DNA of 64,000 bases, from NCBI GenBank assembly GCA_958298945.1, contig OY282606.1, positions 57,549,920 through 57,613,919 on the forward strand. Direction: 5' to 3'. A model generated the notes under the pieces. That model searched no databases and had not been told where the DNA came from. It was given only the letters and a program-made list of their open reading frames with translations. This DNA is from Atherix ibis. Its lineage: Eukaryota > Arthropoda > Insecta > Diptera > Athericidae. The position numbers and the translations under genes are program-made. Below, one piece after another: positions 35,635 through 48,112 of the stretch (its first letter is position 1; each line of letters starts with the position of its first letter).

Positions 35635-36693
35635 TTAACTTTGTTCGGGTTGTCCGATTTGGGTCAAATATGCACTATTGTGTTTTATAATTTGTTGCCA
35701 TTTTAAAGATATCTCCGTAATATCTCTTTCATAGAAGCCCTGGTCCTTAGTGGCGTAAAACTCGACTAAGCGATTTTCACAATCATATCCTAATACCAAT
35801 TTCTTATCGCTAAGAATGTTTTGCACTGATAAGAAATATGGTAATCGTTTGGTACCAGGTCCGGACTATAAGGTGGATGCATCAAAACTTCCAAACCAAT
35901 CTCCCGGAGTTTCTGATGAGTGCCTATAGACGTCTCTCCTGTTGGCCAATTTTGGTCACTTCTGGTCAATCGCTAGCTTCAAACGGTCCAATTATTGATA
36001 GTAGAGGTCCGAATATAGGTTTGGCCATATGGAAGCAGCTCATTGTAGATGATTCCATTCCAGTCCCAAGAAATGCACAGTAAAGCCATCCTGGCCATAA
36101 GTCCTGGTTTGGCCACCATTTAAGTCGCTTCACCGCGCTTTGACCACGATCGTTTTCGCACAATATTGTCGTATCTGACCCCCATTTCTCATCCTCAGTC
36201 ACCATCCGTTTAAGAAATGGATCGATTTCGTTTCGTTTGGCCAAGGCTTCGTACATGAAAATTCGATCCCTAATGTTTTTTTGCATCAATTCGTGTGTCA
36301 TTATGCAGATGATTTCAAACTGTTTTGTAGTCGATCTTAATCTCCTGGACGATGCCACAACTTCTAATTTGTATGACTTTTTCGACATTTTTGACGACGG
36401 TTCTACCTTTGCGAGGAGTATCTTTAACATGGAAAATACCGAAACGGAATCGACGAAACTAAAATTGCGCATAATTGGAACCATAAATACTATTCACAAT
36501 ATCAGCTCTCTGGCTTGCATTTGCGCCTTTATCATATCAAAATTGTAAAATCGAGGATTGGAAAAAACGTTGGCACAAGCATATAAATATCTGGTGGGGA
36601 TTACTTTGAAGGGGACAAAATAGATATTCATGAATAAATAAATAATTTTTGAAAAAAAACACAAAATTCGCGATATTTTTTGAACAGACCTCG
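35635..36693 (-). mobile_element. mariner transposase relic with one terminal repeat
   Basis: The right end (36666-36693) is a mariner terminus: reverse complemented it begins CGAGGTCTGTTCAAAAAATA, preceded by TA, and matches the end at 23129. Reading right to left: EALAKRNEIDPFLKRMVTED then EKW (near 36200, first catalytic Asp region decayed from GDEKW to EDEKW), KLREIGLEVLMHPPYSPDL near 35880 with VPNDYH (third Asp kept), and CENRLVEFYATKDQGFYERD, ending YLTQIGQPEQ at 35638. The N-terminal helix-turn-helix and the second Asp (HQDN) region are damaged or missing and the left terminal repeat was not found. Length retained is about 300 of 345 residues. Confidence 0.8.
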
Positions 36694-39600
36694 TATGTCA
36701 CTACAGCTATCTAGCGAAAAAATAATGGATTTATTTTTCCCCAAACTATTAATTAATTAGTTGATCGACAGCAATTGTAGTTATTATTTGCAATTGTCGT
36801 CGGAATTATATGCCTACCATTATGGTAACCTCAACTGGACATGTTCGAGAATTTCGCCAATTGAAAAATTTAAACGCAATTGTGGCGAGTAAATAAATGG
36901 CATCCGATTAGTTTATTATTTATATTATATAATATGCTCAGATCACTATTTTTATGTTTTAATAAAAATTATATTTGATCTTCGCTTAATAATGATTTTA
37001 ATTATTAACAATGCTGTCAAATATTTTTAAACATCATTAAAGAGCTTCTTCAGTTGCTCATTGCAATTGTGTTAGAGGGATTAATATAACATTAAAGAAA
37101 AAATTACAAATCGGTTTAAGTTTAAGTTTTTTTTTATACTCAAATTTTGTCTTATTTACCAAGGAAGTAAAACAATTAACTTATATATTTCATTGCAAAT
37201 TTAAAATAAATTAAAAATAAAATCCAAAGAAGAGATCTCGAATGATTGTTATACGAGTATAAATATAGTGTTTTATTTTAAGAAAAAAAAACAAAGTTCG
37301 TTTTAAGAATAGTTGGAGTAAAATTGGCATTTGTACTGAAACTTATTTTTCTGAGAATATAATTTTAAATAATTAGCTATGTCAAATTAGCCTAGTTTTA
37401 TTTTTGAATATGATGTTCGATATGAGACCGTAAATTACTTGAAAAAGTATTTAAATAGGAAGCTAAAATAGCGGAATCATCCTAATAGATGGCGGTTATA
37501 GTATTGGGATTACTTGACTATATACAATAGAAGTTGAGCAAGAATACTATAATAGGAGGTATTTTAGAGTAGTCGGTATTAAACTTCTACTTTAAAATAA
37601 CGTTGAAATTATTTGTTAAGAAAATAGATATAAATATTTTCCGAAAGCTGAACAATTTTTAATAGAAGATCTTATTTAATTTATTTATTGTAGTAAAGAA
37701 TGGATAAAAATGGAAATTTTTTTTATTTTTATACTAATGACCGCATCGTATTATTAAGACTAAATTTATTTGAAAAATTGTTCAGAATAAAAAAAATGGT
37801 CACACTATTTTAAACTATCACTTTTTATGTAGGAAAATATATACTGTCTTTTACAGATTATGTACAAATTTCATTAAAAAAAAAATTTGAACAAAAAACT
37901 TGTACTTTTTTGAAATATCAATAAGTAATAAAATATATATTATACAATAAAATATTCTGAATAAAAATGAAAAATGCACTAAATTAATATAAATTTACGA
38001 ACATATAGGATACATTTTAAAAAAACCATTCTCAATAACAAGAAAAATAGTAAAATTTATTTCAAGGACTATTCTTTTTACATTTAGATTGGACACTTTT
38101 TCAAATTCATATGGTATCATTTCCATGTAATTCAATATCGAAGTTCCGCCTCATTTTTTCGCCGTTAAGTTCAGAATATTTAATAGCCGGAAGGAAGAAA
38201 GTGTCTCTGTAAGACCATCATTGATCGAGGAAAAGAAGGAAAATTTTCAAGTTCCAGATGCGTTGAACTGCTTAAGTGGGCTATCCTTGCTGGTATGAGG
38301 ACAGACCAATTACTCATTTCTTAATCCCAAAGTATTTTTATTCTCAAATAGTCCAACCATTCGAATGCCTCGTAACTCTTATACATTCCAGAGCACATAC
38401 TTGAGTTTTCCGAGTGCAAGAGGGTCGTGCAACGTTTTGTTAATAAATTTTGTATATGCCATTAGAATTGGAGCCTTCCAGAGTTTCATTGCAGCTACAT
38501 ACATACATATTCTGAATATTTTCTAATATGAATTTTTAGTTAATTTCAACATTTTTTCTACATGATCCATGAAAATAAATTATAACCAAATGACATCGTA
38601 ATAATATGTTTCGTACAAAATGAGATATACTCCTGCGTTTATGTCTATGGACATACACGTAATATGCTCATTCGTATTTGGTTCTATTATATATCTATCA
38701 TATATAATTGGAAACAGAGCTTTTAGAATACTGTGATAACCCTTTACCTGGAAGACAGAATTTTTCCAATTCAATTAACCAAAAATACACCGACCCATTA
38801 GATAGTGTTTCTAAATTTCTCCTACGCATGCATGAATATCTATTCAAATAAAATGCGTTTTTTTTTAGTTTCTGATTTAATCGTAAAAATTTTCTTCAAC
38901 AGAACATTGGTCACGACAGCTTCCAAACAGCTGTTGACAACATAATTCCTGTAGATAAATTAATTATAAACGAGATGTGTCAGGAGAAAATTTAAACGTC
39001 AGCAGCAAAAAACCAATGCTCCGTGGAAATTTGTAGAAAAATCCGGGGAAAGTGGAGCACGAAAATTATTGAGCGGTTAATATTGATGTTACATATATAC
39101 GTGTATATATCAATGTACGGTAATGTGGATACGTCTTATACATCAGTATCAGTAGCCGAAAGAACAAACATCACTATGAATTTTCGGATGCAAACGCGAG
39201 ATTTCATGCCAGCATTCACCCTAGGATATTGTTCGACTATATTCCTAAAAATATTGTAGATATGAAAGTTGGTATGGAAAAGACTCTTTCAATGTGGGGC
39301 CGAAAACATGCAGGTCGATGAAGACGAGATGCAAATTATGCGGCCCATAAACAGTTTTTACGGTTAATTTATTTTAGTTAATTTGTCCACTGTCACTCGA
39401 ACAAAAATTCACATAATTATCGCAGGAGGTGTGAACCGATGAGCGTGTGGAGTTTTATGTTCACATAATAAAATCGAAGAGCAACACAAAAATAATGAGA
39501 AAGTGAATTTTTTGTAATAGATGTAATTTTTGACGGAATGTCGTTTTTTAAATTAGTTAGCATATTAACAATTTAATTTACTGACTTCAATCAAGAAGCC

Positions 39601-40437
39601 GTGGACATTCTCTGATGTTAAATATTCAATTTAATATTAATATTTTAGTTATTCTTTATAATTATGTTAGGTATTTAAAGCTACATAAGTAGTAATTGAA
39701 TTATTTAAAAATTGATTAGTTTGCGGTTGAATTATTTAAAAATTGCTATGCTGTAATTATAGTTAATAATTGAACTTTAGAGAACAACACGTTGAATTAT
39801 TAATAAAAAAATTTCTTTGATAAAGGAAGTGATCTATTGTATAGCTGGATATTGCTGTTTGTAATAACGGTACGAAAAATTAGGACATTAAAAGAGATAC
39901 GTAAGTTCAGGAGTAATGCTAATCCTTGTCTCCAAAGCTCTGTCATTGTGTGTGAATAATCAGCACCAATATCCCTGATGATTTCTTTAATTGTGATAAT
40001 TAAATTTATATTAATTCACAATCTTTGGTTATGAGCTTATTGATTATCGTACTTGGAAACAGCTCTCTTTAAAAAGTTTATTTAATTAAAATACTACATG
40101 AAATATTTCATTCTCTCTAGATAGATTCGTCCTTACACAAATAACATTAAGATAATCCTAAAAATCGAAATATTAACTTTTAACTTAAGTTCCTAAAAGT
40201 GTATGAACTTTTTGGCTAAAATTTTGTCAACGAAAAGTCATTTGTATACAAAAGTTGTTACGAAAAAAAAATTTTTTCAACAAAAAAAAAATCTCATTAG
40301 AGAAAATAAGTTGGGTAAGATGGCATTCGTTAGAAGATGAGGACTTGTAAATTTTTTAAATATTATCAAGCAAAATTAGAACTTGTGAATTGAGCAATAC
40401 CAACTACCATATATAATAATCGTGTGGCTTTCAGTTC
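36694..40437. other. A+T-rich DNA, nothing recognised
   Basis: No gene or mobile element recognised. 38090-38480 and 38890-39490 are somewhat less A+T-rich; ORFs there (64-78 codons) show no domains. Confidence 0.45.
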
Positions 40438-40612
40438 ACTATCACTCACATATTATATGAATTCCACCTGACCAATTATTTTGCGAGAAGGATTGCTTTA
40501 ATTCTGGAGCATCTGAATCCAATAACCCCATTCCCAACTTCTGTCTTTGATCTTAAACAACATTCTAATCTACTCTACAAAATCTAATAAAACTCTCACT
40601 ATTCTGTAGTAG
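40438..40612 (+). mobile_element. I-clade-like LINE 3' fragment
   Basis: Reads FTITHILYEFHLTNYFARRI, then LEHLNPITPFPTSVFDLKQH and LLYKI with a stop at 40587. It aligns residue by residue to the end of the 2785-3315 copy (FTIIHILQEC, YFASRI, LLDPATPFPSPLF, LLHKI). Similarity stops about 25 bp after the stop codon, so the tail is lost. Confidence 0.6.
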
Positions 40613-42248
40613 GCACCGGAATCATCGGGGAATGCTGCTTTAGAAAGCTGTCAAGTGTTCGCAATAATTTGTGAAAATAATCCAGGTGTCCAAAGAATAT
40701 ATTAGAATTAGCAAGGTTCTATACAGCAATAGTTTTGACTTTATGGTGAGCATTTTCGAAGGAAAAAATTGGTCTGACCCTAATAAGCTTTGATGGTTGC
40801 CAACAGAGATGTTGTATTGCTTTCTTTTATTTTATTATCGATTGCTATCTTTATATCCAAATAGAAAAACGATTGAGGTCTTTTGAATCTGTTGTCTGGT
40901 TTTCGTCTTTGCTCTCATTTACACATACGTACCGCCAAAATCTTTACATAGGTATCGCCAAAATTGAGTTTTTCCGTCACTATGCTATCATCGGCAGCCT
41001 TAAAGTATATGCAAAGATAGTGAAGCTTTTCTATCGATTGTCGCTGGAAAAATATTCTGATAAGAATGCAGCCTCTCTGTTATGGATCTATCATCTTCTG
41101 GGATATCCTTCTAAATAAACTTTATAGAGAATACATATTCCTTGGCCGAGGTTATCGACACCCACGGTCCGGATTTGGTAAACATGCCAGCAAAACCGAT
41201 CATTTACCTTGACTACCAAAAGAGATAAATGATCTTGGTCTATACAAGGGTCAATGATACTATTTTTTTATGAACTTTGGGTCACTTGCACTTCAATTTT
41301 ATTAGTTTCCGTGTACCAATAGTGTCACGATTAGTCCATAAGCTTATCATTTATGGACGCAGAATGTTGTGAGTAGCATATAAGCTTGGTTTGGGCTTGA
41401 TCAGAAATAATTACCTCGACTAAAAACCATTTTTTTCATCAAAAACTCGACTAAAAACCATTGAGTGAATTTTTTAAAATTTTTTCCGTTTTCGGTAAAA
41501 AAACTGTTTGATTGGTGCAATTCGATAGTATTTTATAGACCAAATAGTAGTTCACCACTTGCAACACAAAAACTATTTGTAAATAAGAATAATATTTACA
41601 ATAATAATAATAATGAAGACAACACTCTTCAGCAATATACAAGTTCCTAAAAAAGACCGTACAAGATAATATTGATCTTTGGAAAAGTTACTTTACAGCA
41701 AAATTCTTCCATCTAATAACGTGTATATTAAATATTATAAGATTGTCAATATTAAGAGTATTTTAGAATATCAAAAATTACTCCAACATACATTATTCAA
41801 TTTATTTGATACAACATACATTATTCAATTTATTTGATGTGTATATCAAAAAATATGTTAACTTTTAATACTTCCCACATAAAATAATTTTAATATTTTT
41901 CAATACCTGCTATTTACCTGTCATTATTATTTTAATATAATAAAAAGTTAAGACTTACACCTTATTAGTGTAGTTTCAATATTACAATAATAGATATTAA
42001 ACTGAATTACAGTTTTTAAATTAATTAACTAATTTATCGATAATACAGTCTAAATATGAATACAGTCATTTTCTTTTTTCCAATTAATATTAGAGGTTAT
42101 TGGAAAGTATTAAAAGTAAATTTGAAAAAAAAACAGAAAAGAACTATTTATATTTAAGACATTAATAATTACTGTTCACAAAGTCTAGAATAGACTAGAC
42201 TGACTAGACTTGACTATCGGTGGTAGGAATTGAAATATTGTTGATATA
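40613..42248. other. No gene; two short direct repeats
   Basis: An 81-codon ORF at 40873 has no recognisable domain. CTCGACTAAAAACCATT occurs at 41415 and 41447. A 27-bp unit starting CAACATACATTATTCAATTT is tandemly repeated at 41784-41810 and 41812-41838 without differences. Both look like local slippage duplications. Confidence 0.5.
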
Positions 42249-42282
42249 TTGGATTGTTCGGAAAGTAATTTCGTTTTATTGG
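42249..42282 (+). mobile_element. Solo end of the short mariner-type family
   Basis: TTGGATTGTTCGGAAAGTAA followed by TTTCGTTTTA, preceded by TA, matches the ends of the 23035-23545 element. No partner inverted repeat was seen within the next 1.5 kb, so this is a truncated copy. Confidence 0.6.
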
Positions 42283-43052
42283 AAGCCCAGTTGAAGACAC
42301 AATAAAGGCATTAATTGATAGATTATCGAGCAAACTACTCGGGCAATGGGTGGTCAACGTTTCAAAAAAAACCTTTCTTTACTTATGCAGTCCGTATATC
42401 TGTGAATGACCAAAGGTATCGTTTGCCATTTGGTCAGAAGGTGAGGAAAGTAATTGACACCGTCCGATTACGAATTTCTCCTGCTAGTTGATCAGTCCGC
42501 TCATTATCTTCATTATATATTTCATGATAGTTTTATAAACATCAATTATTATTATAATTGAAAATTAAGCAATAATTATTAGGTCAAATTCCTCTATACC
42601 CAATAGATAAAATAATTATCAATATCGTGAGTGATTCATGTGAATATTTTCCCCATTTTCATAATAAAATTGACAGTTTTTCGAATTTAATAAAAACATC
42701 ATAGAACTCTACAGCACGTGCGTTATTCCATTACACAAAAAAAAACCTGCACTCATTGTACAAATTCAAAAACATTATTATGACTTCAAACAATTCTTTT
42801 AATATTTTTTTCTTTATAAATATTTTAGATGATGTATAATTACACCTGTTTGAATATTAGCAATCTGCAGCACCCTTTTAAAAAAGCGATGGTAATCGCT
42901 AAAAGTTGCTTTCTTCTTCATTCTTCCAATATCAATTAGCTTAATCGAAAATCAACATGTAATCGGATTACGACAATCAGTAATTTGATATCATTCATCA
43001 GTTGCATAATAGAGCATAATTGTATACAAAATACTTCCAAATTTCAAACAAA
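42283..43052. other. No gene recognised
   Basis: The first 200 bp may still be decayed mariner sequence. Nothing further recognised. Confidence 0.45.
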
Positions 43053-43247
43053 ATGCCCAACCATCAGCAGTCAACTGGATTAGGGTACTCCGTAGCGAGC
43101 CGAGGGAATTTCTCACACTTCGATGAGCTGAAAAAAGAACATGCAAGTGCGGTTACCCCTAAGCAGTGCCGACGAGCACTTTGCATCACATCGTTGCCTA
43201 AAGAGGGTGCTCAATTAGCCGGAACATTTCTATACAATAAGGAATAG
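43053..43247 (+). CDS. Unrecognised 64-residue ORF in a G+C-rich island
   Basis: MPNHQQSTGLGYSVASRGNF and on to LYNKE, stop at 43245. The context CAAAATG fits the insect start consensus. The ORF and about 250 bp after it are close to half G+C, unlike the surroundings, and codon use is unbiased by A+T. The protein is polar, with no signal peptide, membrane segment or known domain. It could be a small exon, a conserved noncoding element or old transposon sequence. Confidence 0.25.
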   Translation: MPNHQQSTGLGYSVASRGNFSHFDELKKEHASAVTPKQCRRALCITSLPKEGAQLAGTFLYNKE

Positions 43248-44569
43248 GACAGCTTCCGAGCCCTGCGTTGCTACGGAGGTACATAAAATGTTCACGGAAA
43301 CTGCAAGTGTAAGTGCAAGCGTATTAGTCCGTTCCACTGCGTCTTGTTCACGGTGTTAATTTGTTATGTAAAACGATCAGGAAGTGTGAAATTCGCTTTT
43401 CCATATGAACGAATTTGTTCTCTCCGCAGGCAACGCCATGGGCCACAGCTTCGGCCTCCTTGCATAAAATATGATTTAACGTTAGATTTGTTCATTATTT
43501 TACATCACATCCAATATCAGCATAATTCCATTGATATCATCAGCTGAATATTGTTGATACTATCTCAGCGACGATTGCAAAAATCATGAACAAAAAATAC
43601 TCGGGGCTCTTTTCTACCCTCTCCTTAAAGGGGTGTTCGATTTTTTCGCTCGTCATTTTCCTAGCCATGACGTGTGTATGCATTCAAATATCGTATCGAA
43701 TTGTGATTATTTTGCTTTTGTAAGCCGATGATGATTGGATTGAATTCCAAAGTGTCGTGTGCCATTCTAGGTATTTGAGCGGCACCGTTTTCTGATACTG
43801 ACGAGTTATGCAAACAGCTATAAGGGTAAAGATATTGCATAATGTACGCTCGTGCAATTGAAAATTTCAAAAATAGAAAAATGGGGTTGACGAATACGTG
43901 AATGGGAGCTATTTCCAATATTATGAGAACTAAACAAACAGAAGCCATTATTTAGTGTGAAAGAAAATATGAATTCAAAAAAGGCACATGAGATTCTGTG
44001 CACTTGTTGCCACTATAATTCGATGTTCATGTTGAGGAAAAATCTAGACCTTACAGCCATGAATATAGTTTTTTCGTGGATAATAGCTTAATTAAGGATT
44101 ATTAGTTACGGACAGTATCAGGTGCAGGAATAGTTTTTTAATTAACAATGGATTATGGCGAATTGTCCGTAGTGTGTAACTTCTAGTTTGGTGAATATGT
44201 TTACAGGATGAAAGTGTATTTCATATTATAAAAAGAGGGTATCCGAAATTGAATTATTATTTAGTAAAGATAAAATCATTATTATGTACAATAATATAAA
44301 GTTTAATAATTATCATTACATAAAATATAAAAGCCGCATTCTTTTTGTAATTATTTTAAATTTTTAGTCTATGGTGTTTGGCCTATTTCCCTAGTAGGCG
44401 TAATTGAATATTTTATTAAAAGTGTTCTGAAATTTATTAATTATAATTAATTTCAAATAACAAATAATTTAATTGTTTTTAAAACTTTTGTCATTAGAAT
44501 TTATAATAGAAAAGTAATAAGAAATAAAATTATTATAATAGAATCTATAATAGAAAAAAATTTCAACAT
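43248..44569. other. No gene recognised
   Basis: The G+C-rich island continues to about 43500. ORFs at 43344 (+) and 43661-44003 (-) lack recognisable features. The rest is A+T-rich. Confidence 0.45.
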
Positions 44570-44760
44570 TGTCCGGTAATTATGCGGCACTATAGAGCAT
44601 GATAAGTTCTTTTTTTTGGGAGTGCGTTTGGAAATATGGAACAACAAAATTTGGAATAATGATGTGCTATTAACTTTTATATTAAGCTTGGTGAATCCAT
44701 GAGTTTGATTTAGAAAACTGAAGCAATTAAGAATAAACCACGTTTAAACTCGCGAATTCA
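44570..44760 (+). mobile_element. 5' end of a mariner relic
   Basis: Begins with ATTGTCCGGTAATTATGCGG then CACTATAGAGC, the same terminal sequence as at 48113 and (inverted) 52460. It is followed at 44638 by MEQQNLE, two stops, CAINFYIKLGES, the start of a mariner transposase N-terminal domain also seen at 52185 and 56135. The rest of the gene is absent. Confidence 0.6.
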
Positions 44761-45454
44761 CCAAGTTTAATTTAAAATTGAACATAAAAAACTGATGAAC
44801 ATTTGGAACGAGTGTTAATTCACAAAGTAATGATACTAATATAAGAGCGTCGAAGGCAAGTTGAATCAGCGGTCAATCATTTTATTCCACTGGTCGGTGG
44901 AGCATAATGGACGTCCCTGGTGAAGCCTATGCTTATTGAAACTTTTGAAAAACCTATTTTATACTATCTTCGAAAATCCTGATAAACCCTATTTACAAGA
45001 ACCTTTGTTTCCATAATTATCCTATTCATAATCTTTTGAAACGAAGTTTCCAAACCTCCCCTCCACACCCGAATTGTGAACCTTGGTTAGGAGTTAAGTT
45101 AAAAGTGGCCACATTTTTTTTCATTCATCCAGTAAATGAAAATACCAATTCATCTATCTACAGTAAACTTTTTCTTTAATTGATGTAATCATAGAAGATT
45201 CCACACTTCTGCGTATAGACGCTGCTGTCGATGACCACACAACATCCTTTGCTATTATTCAGCTTGCGTTGCTCGAAATCGTTCGTCGTAATTTATTAAA
45301 TAGGTCATATCGGCAATGAGCTGAAGGGAAGGCTCTCCATTGCTTTGTCTCCACTGAAATTCCCAACAAGTCATATCTACTGACTAAATGGCATTTACTA
45401 TCTTTGGCCAAGCGAAGGCAAACAAACCGGACAAATGGAAGAAGATTCCTTTTG
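44761..45454. other. No gene recognised
   Basis: Nothing recognised; the last 200 bp might be decayed LINE sequence upstream of the next entry. Confidence 0.4.
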
Positions 45455-45690
45455 CCACATCCGCATTGGTTATACCGCACTTACCCATGATTTCCACCTA
45501 TGGTGTGCAACTTGATATCTCTCATATTTTAAATGAATATCACTTAATGCAGAATTATTTCTTGAATAGGACTCCATCTATTATGGAGATCCTAGATCCA
45601 ACAACTCAATTTCCAAGATTTCTTTTTAATCTTTTTAAACATCTTCATTTGCTTCACAAAATTGAACAAACTCTGACTTGTCCCTCCAAT
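45455..45690 (+). mobile_element. I-clade-like LINE 3' fragment
   Basis: One frame reads HIRIGYTALTHDFHL (45455-45500), matching the GHTxxT segment; after a frameshift a second frame reads DISHILNEYHLMQNYFLNRT, PSIMEILDPTTQFP and LLHKI, matching 3030-3155 almost position for position. The zinc-knuckle Cys residues between them are lost. Confidence 0.65.
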
Positions 45691-46525
45691 TAACACTCGT
45701 ACAGTTTCATTAAGGAAGCTGGCTGGCAATGTAAACTCATATGTAATATGAAGATACCAAATAACATCATACTTGTGGTTGTACGAAATTGCTTTTGGCA
45801 CTTGTCACACAGACCTAATAAGACACAAATAAAAAAAAACGATTCCACCCGTTCAAGCGATCTTCTTTGAAGGAGACAACATTGAGTTCATAAAAATGAA
45901 CTAAAACTATACGAAAAAACTTCTCCATAAAGTGTAGTTGGAATTATTGACTTTCAATGTATTACTGTTATTAAAATATGTTAAAATAGAAATTTTATTG
46001 CAATTAATAGTAAGTATAATTTTCTAAAAAGCTGAATATATGGAAAAAAAATTGTGTAAAATTTACAAGAAAAATTGAATTTATTCTTAAAAATTGTCAG
46101 TAGGCCATACTTCAATTTTATTAAATTTTATGTGATTTTATCATAAAATTTAATAAAATTGAAGTATTGCATGTACTTTCAAATGTAGTTCCAAGACTAT
46201 TATGTAGTTGCGACATGTAGACAACGCTCAAATTAAACTGATTAGTTACAGACCTCATTCCTATATTCCTATAGGTCATATATTCTCTCATGTAACGAAG
46301 AAACTAGCCTGGATATCATTGTATATTAGTATTATTATCTCCAATTTATAGATAGCATTTTTAAGAATGCTTAAAAAAGTTATAAAACTCAATACTGAGT
46401 CCTTCAAACACAAATCTCATTTGGTAATAAAATCTTCTATTTTAGAAATACAATTTAAAGTTAGTAGTCAACCATGAAAATATAATAAATATTTAATAGA
46501 ATTTAGTTTCATGTAAGGTACTTAC
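45691..46525. other. Intron-side sequence of the transcription-factor exon
   Basis: On the minus strand this lies just downstream of the exon ending at 46526, so it should be the start of an intron. A+T-rich; contains the perfect hairpin listed at 46107. Confidence 0.45.
46107..46167. repeat. Perfect 26-bp inverted repeat, 9-nt loop
   Basis: Arms 46107-46132 and 46142-46167 are exact reverse complements (start ATACTTCAATTTTATTAAAT). Transcripts from either strand would fold into a long uninterrupted hairpin. It lies about 360 bp inside the predicted intron. Possibly the remnant of a miniature inverted-repeat element. Confidence 0.9.
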
Positions 46526-46883
46526 TTTTAAGTTTTTCCAGAGGTTCGTGTAGAACAGTGGTAGGCGTATGCGGTGGAACGACGCCATGATGATGATGAT
46601 GATGGTGATGGTGATTACTAACATCGTGTGAACTATGATGCAAATGGCTTAGTCCACTTCCACCAGACACGACTGGCATAAGGCCGGTTATCGCTGGTGA
46701 GACACTAACAGCAACGGCATCATGCAGGCTGTGATGATTATGTAGATGATCACTATTTGAGCCACCTCCACCTCCGCCACCGCCTCCACCACCGCCACCT
46801 GCTCCACCACCGCCACTTCCAACCAAATCCTGTAGACATAGGCCAGCTGAGTCTGACATATTCTCTAATCCACCACGTTCCAT
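46526..46883 (-). CDS. 5' coding exon of a probable transcription factor (Gly/His-rich)
   Basis: The exon reads from ATG 46883 (context AAACATGG) to a GTAAGT donor at 46525-46520, 119 codons plus one base (phase 1 junction). The protein begins MERGGLENMSDSAGLCLQDL; residues 22-41 are a Gly run broken by one Ser and one Ala, 46-54 are His-rich (HLHNHHSLH), 78-99 contain SGLSHLHHSSH and nine consecutive His, and it ends VLHEPLEKLK. Long Gly and His runs with no fold are typical of N-terminal regions of fly developmental transcription factors. A Pitx-type homeobox protein is a possibility suggested by the His-rich start and the HEPLEKLK ending, but no DNA-binding domain is present here, so the family is not established. 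A CT at 47015-47016 (minus-strand AG after a short pyrimidine tract) may be the 3' splice site of this exon, giving a 131-nt untranslated part. Further exons must lie to the left of 46520 and were not found. Confidence 0.7.
46589..46616. repeat. Trinucleotide repeat coding the His run
   Basis: (ATG/GTG)n on the plus strand encodes His on the minus strand. Likely length-variable between alleles, like the (CCACCG)-type repeat at 46762-46817 that encodes the Gly run. Confidence 0.75.
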
Positions 46884-47014
46884 GTTTATGTAAGATGGAA
46901 AAATGGCCGGAAAATTTTGCTGCTTGTTTTGAAATTTTGTCGAAACGACGTCCTTGAAATGCTGTAAAAACGTCGTCTTGAGGCGGTTTTCTCACACAGT
47001 GCAAATTTGAAAAT

Positions 47015-48112
47015 CTAAAACGAAATATTGTAATAGTAAAATGTTCTATTAGAAAATTATTGCCATAAAATAATTCAACTACTTATAATCGGAAATTTAT
47101 ATTTTTATTACTTATAATATAATATATATAAATAAATATAATCAGATAAAAAAAAATAAACCAACATTGCATACACATTTAAACATCCAATAGCATATAT
47201 TTAAAAGACGAAATTTACTTATTTTAAAATGGAATATTATCACAACAGCGTCATATAATTTTGGTAAATAAATAATTTTTATCAAAATTAAAAAAAAATT
47301 ATATAGTCCCTTAATAAGAAAATTAAAATCTTCGATAATCAATTGGTGGCAATTTAAGTTTATGACATAAAGTATAAAATTTTTATGATAGTGTGTTCTC
47401 ATGACCAAAAATAATTTTTGGTTTCATTTATGTCTATGGCTCTACGGGATTCGTTTTAACTAAATGATGTAATGTTTTTATTAAAAATATTTCTTTTATA
47501 TTTAAATACATGAAAGCGATTTTTAAATTGTAAAAAAAATTATTTATAATTAATATTAAATCATGAAATAAACTTGTTGCTATTATACACTATTATCAAA
47601 GACATTTCAGAGAATATAAAAAATATAAGTTTTTCTAGCACATTTATTTTATTAAATGCATGGTTTGTTTAATTTAACAGAGCCTTACTGTTTGGTATGG
47701 GAACCCTTTTAAATTTCAGATATATTTTGTTTAATTCTAGAGGGTTTTTTTTAAGTTTGAAACTAGTTTCGAATAAAAATATTTTATCCGTCACGTTAAT
47801 TGATTTATTTTAATTTGTATTCATTGAAACTTTACAAAATTAATTACAGCAAAAATAATTATTGTGTAATAAATTATGTGTAGAAAACAAGCATATTTAA
47901 GAATATAAAAAATTTAAAGGCAATAGTTTTCTATGTGTTAAACTTCATTTTAAATGCAGAAATAATAATAATCAATTAAATATTACTAATAAAAAACTTG
48001 TAAGATTTTATTTTCTGACACACCTTGTTGTATAATACATTACAATTAATTTTAAAAAACTTAGAGCAACCTGGCAACATTGCCGACGATAGTCTTTTCT
48101 AGATGTGCAAGC
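47015..48112. other. A+T-rich, presumed intron or upstream of the transcription-factor exon
   Basis: No exon or repeat recognised. Confidence 0.45.

Noticed and set aside
40873..41118. 81-codon ORF examined as a possible retrotransposon or receptor exon
   Set aside because: No catalytic or membrane motif could be recognised in either strand.
41784..41838. 27-bp tandem repeat considered as CRISPR-like or satellite
   Set aside because: Only two copies with no spacers; a simple slippage duplication in a eukaryotic genome.
46753..47004. ORFs overlapping the transcription-factor exon on both strands
   Set aside because: Trp/Arg-rich or His/Leu-rich translations from the GGN and CAY repeats; they are frame shadows of the exon.
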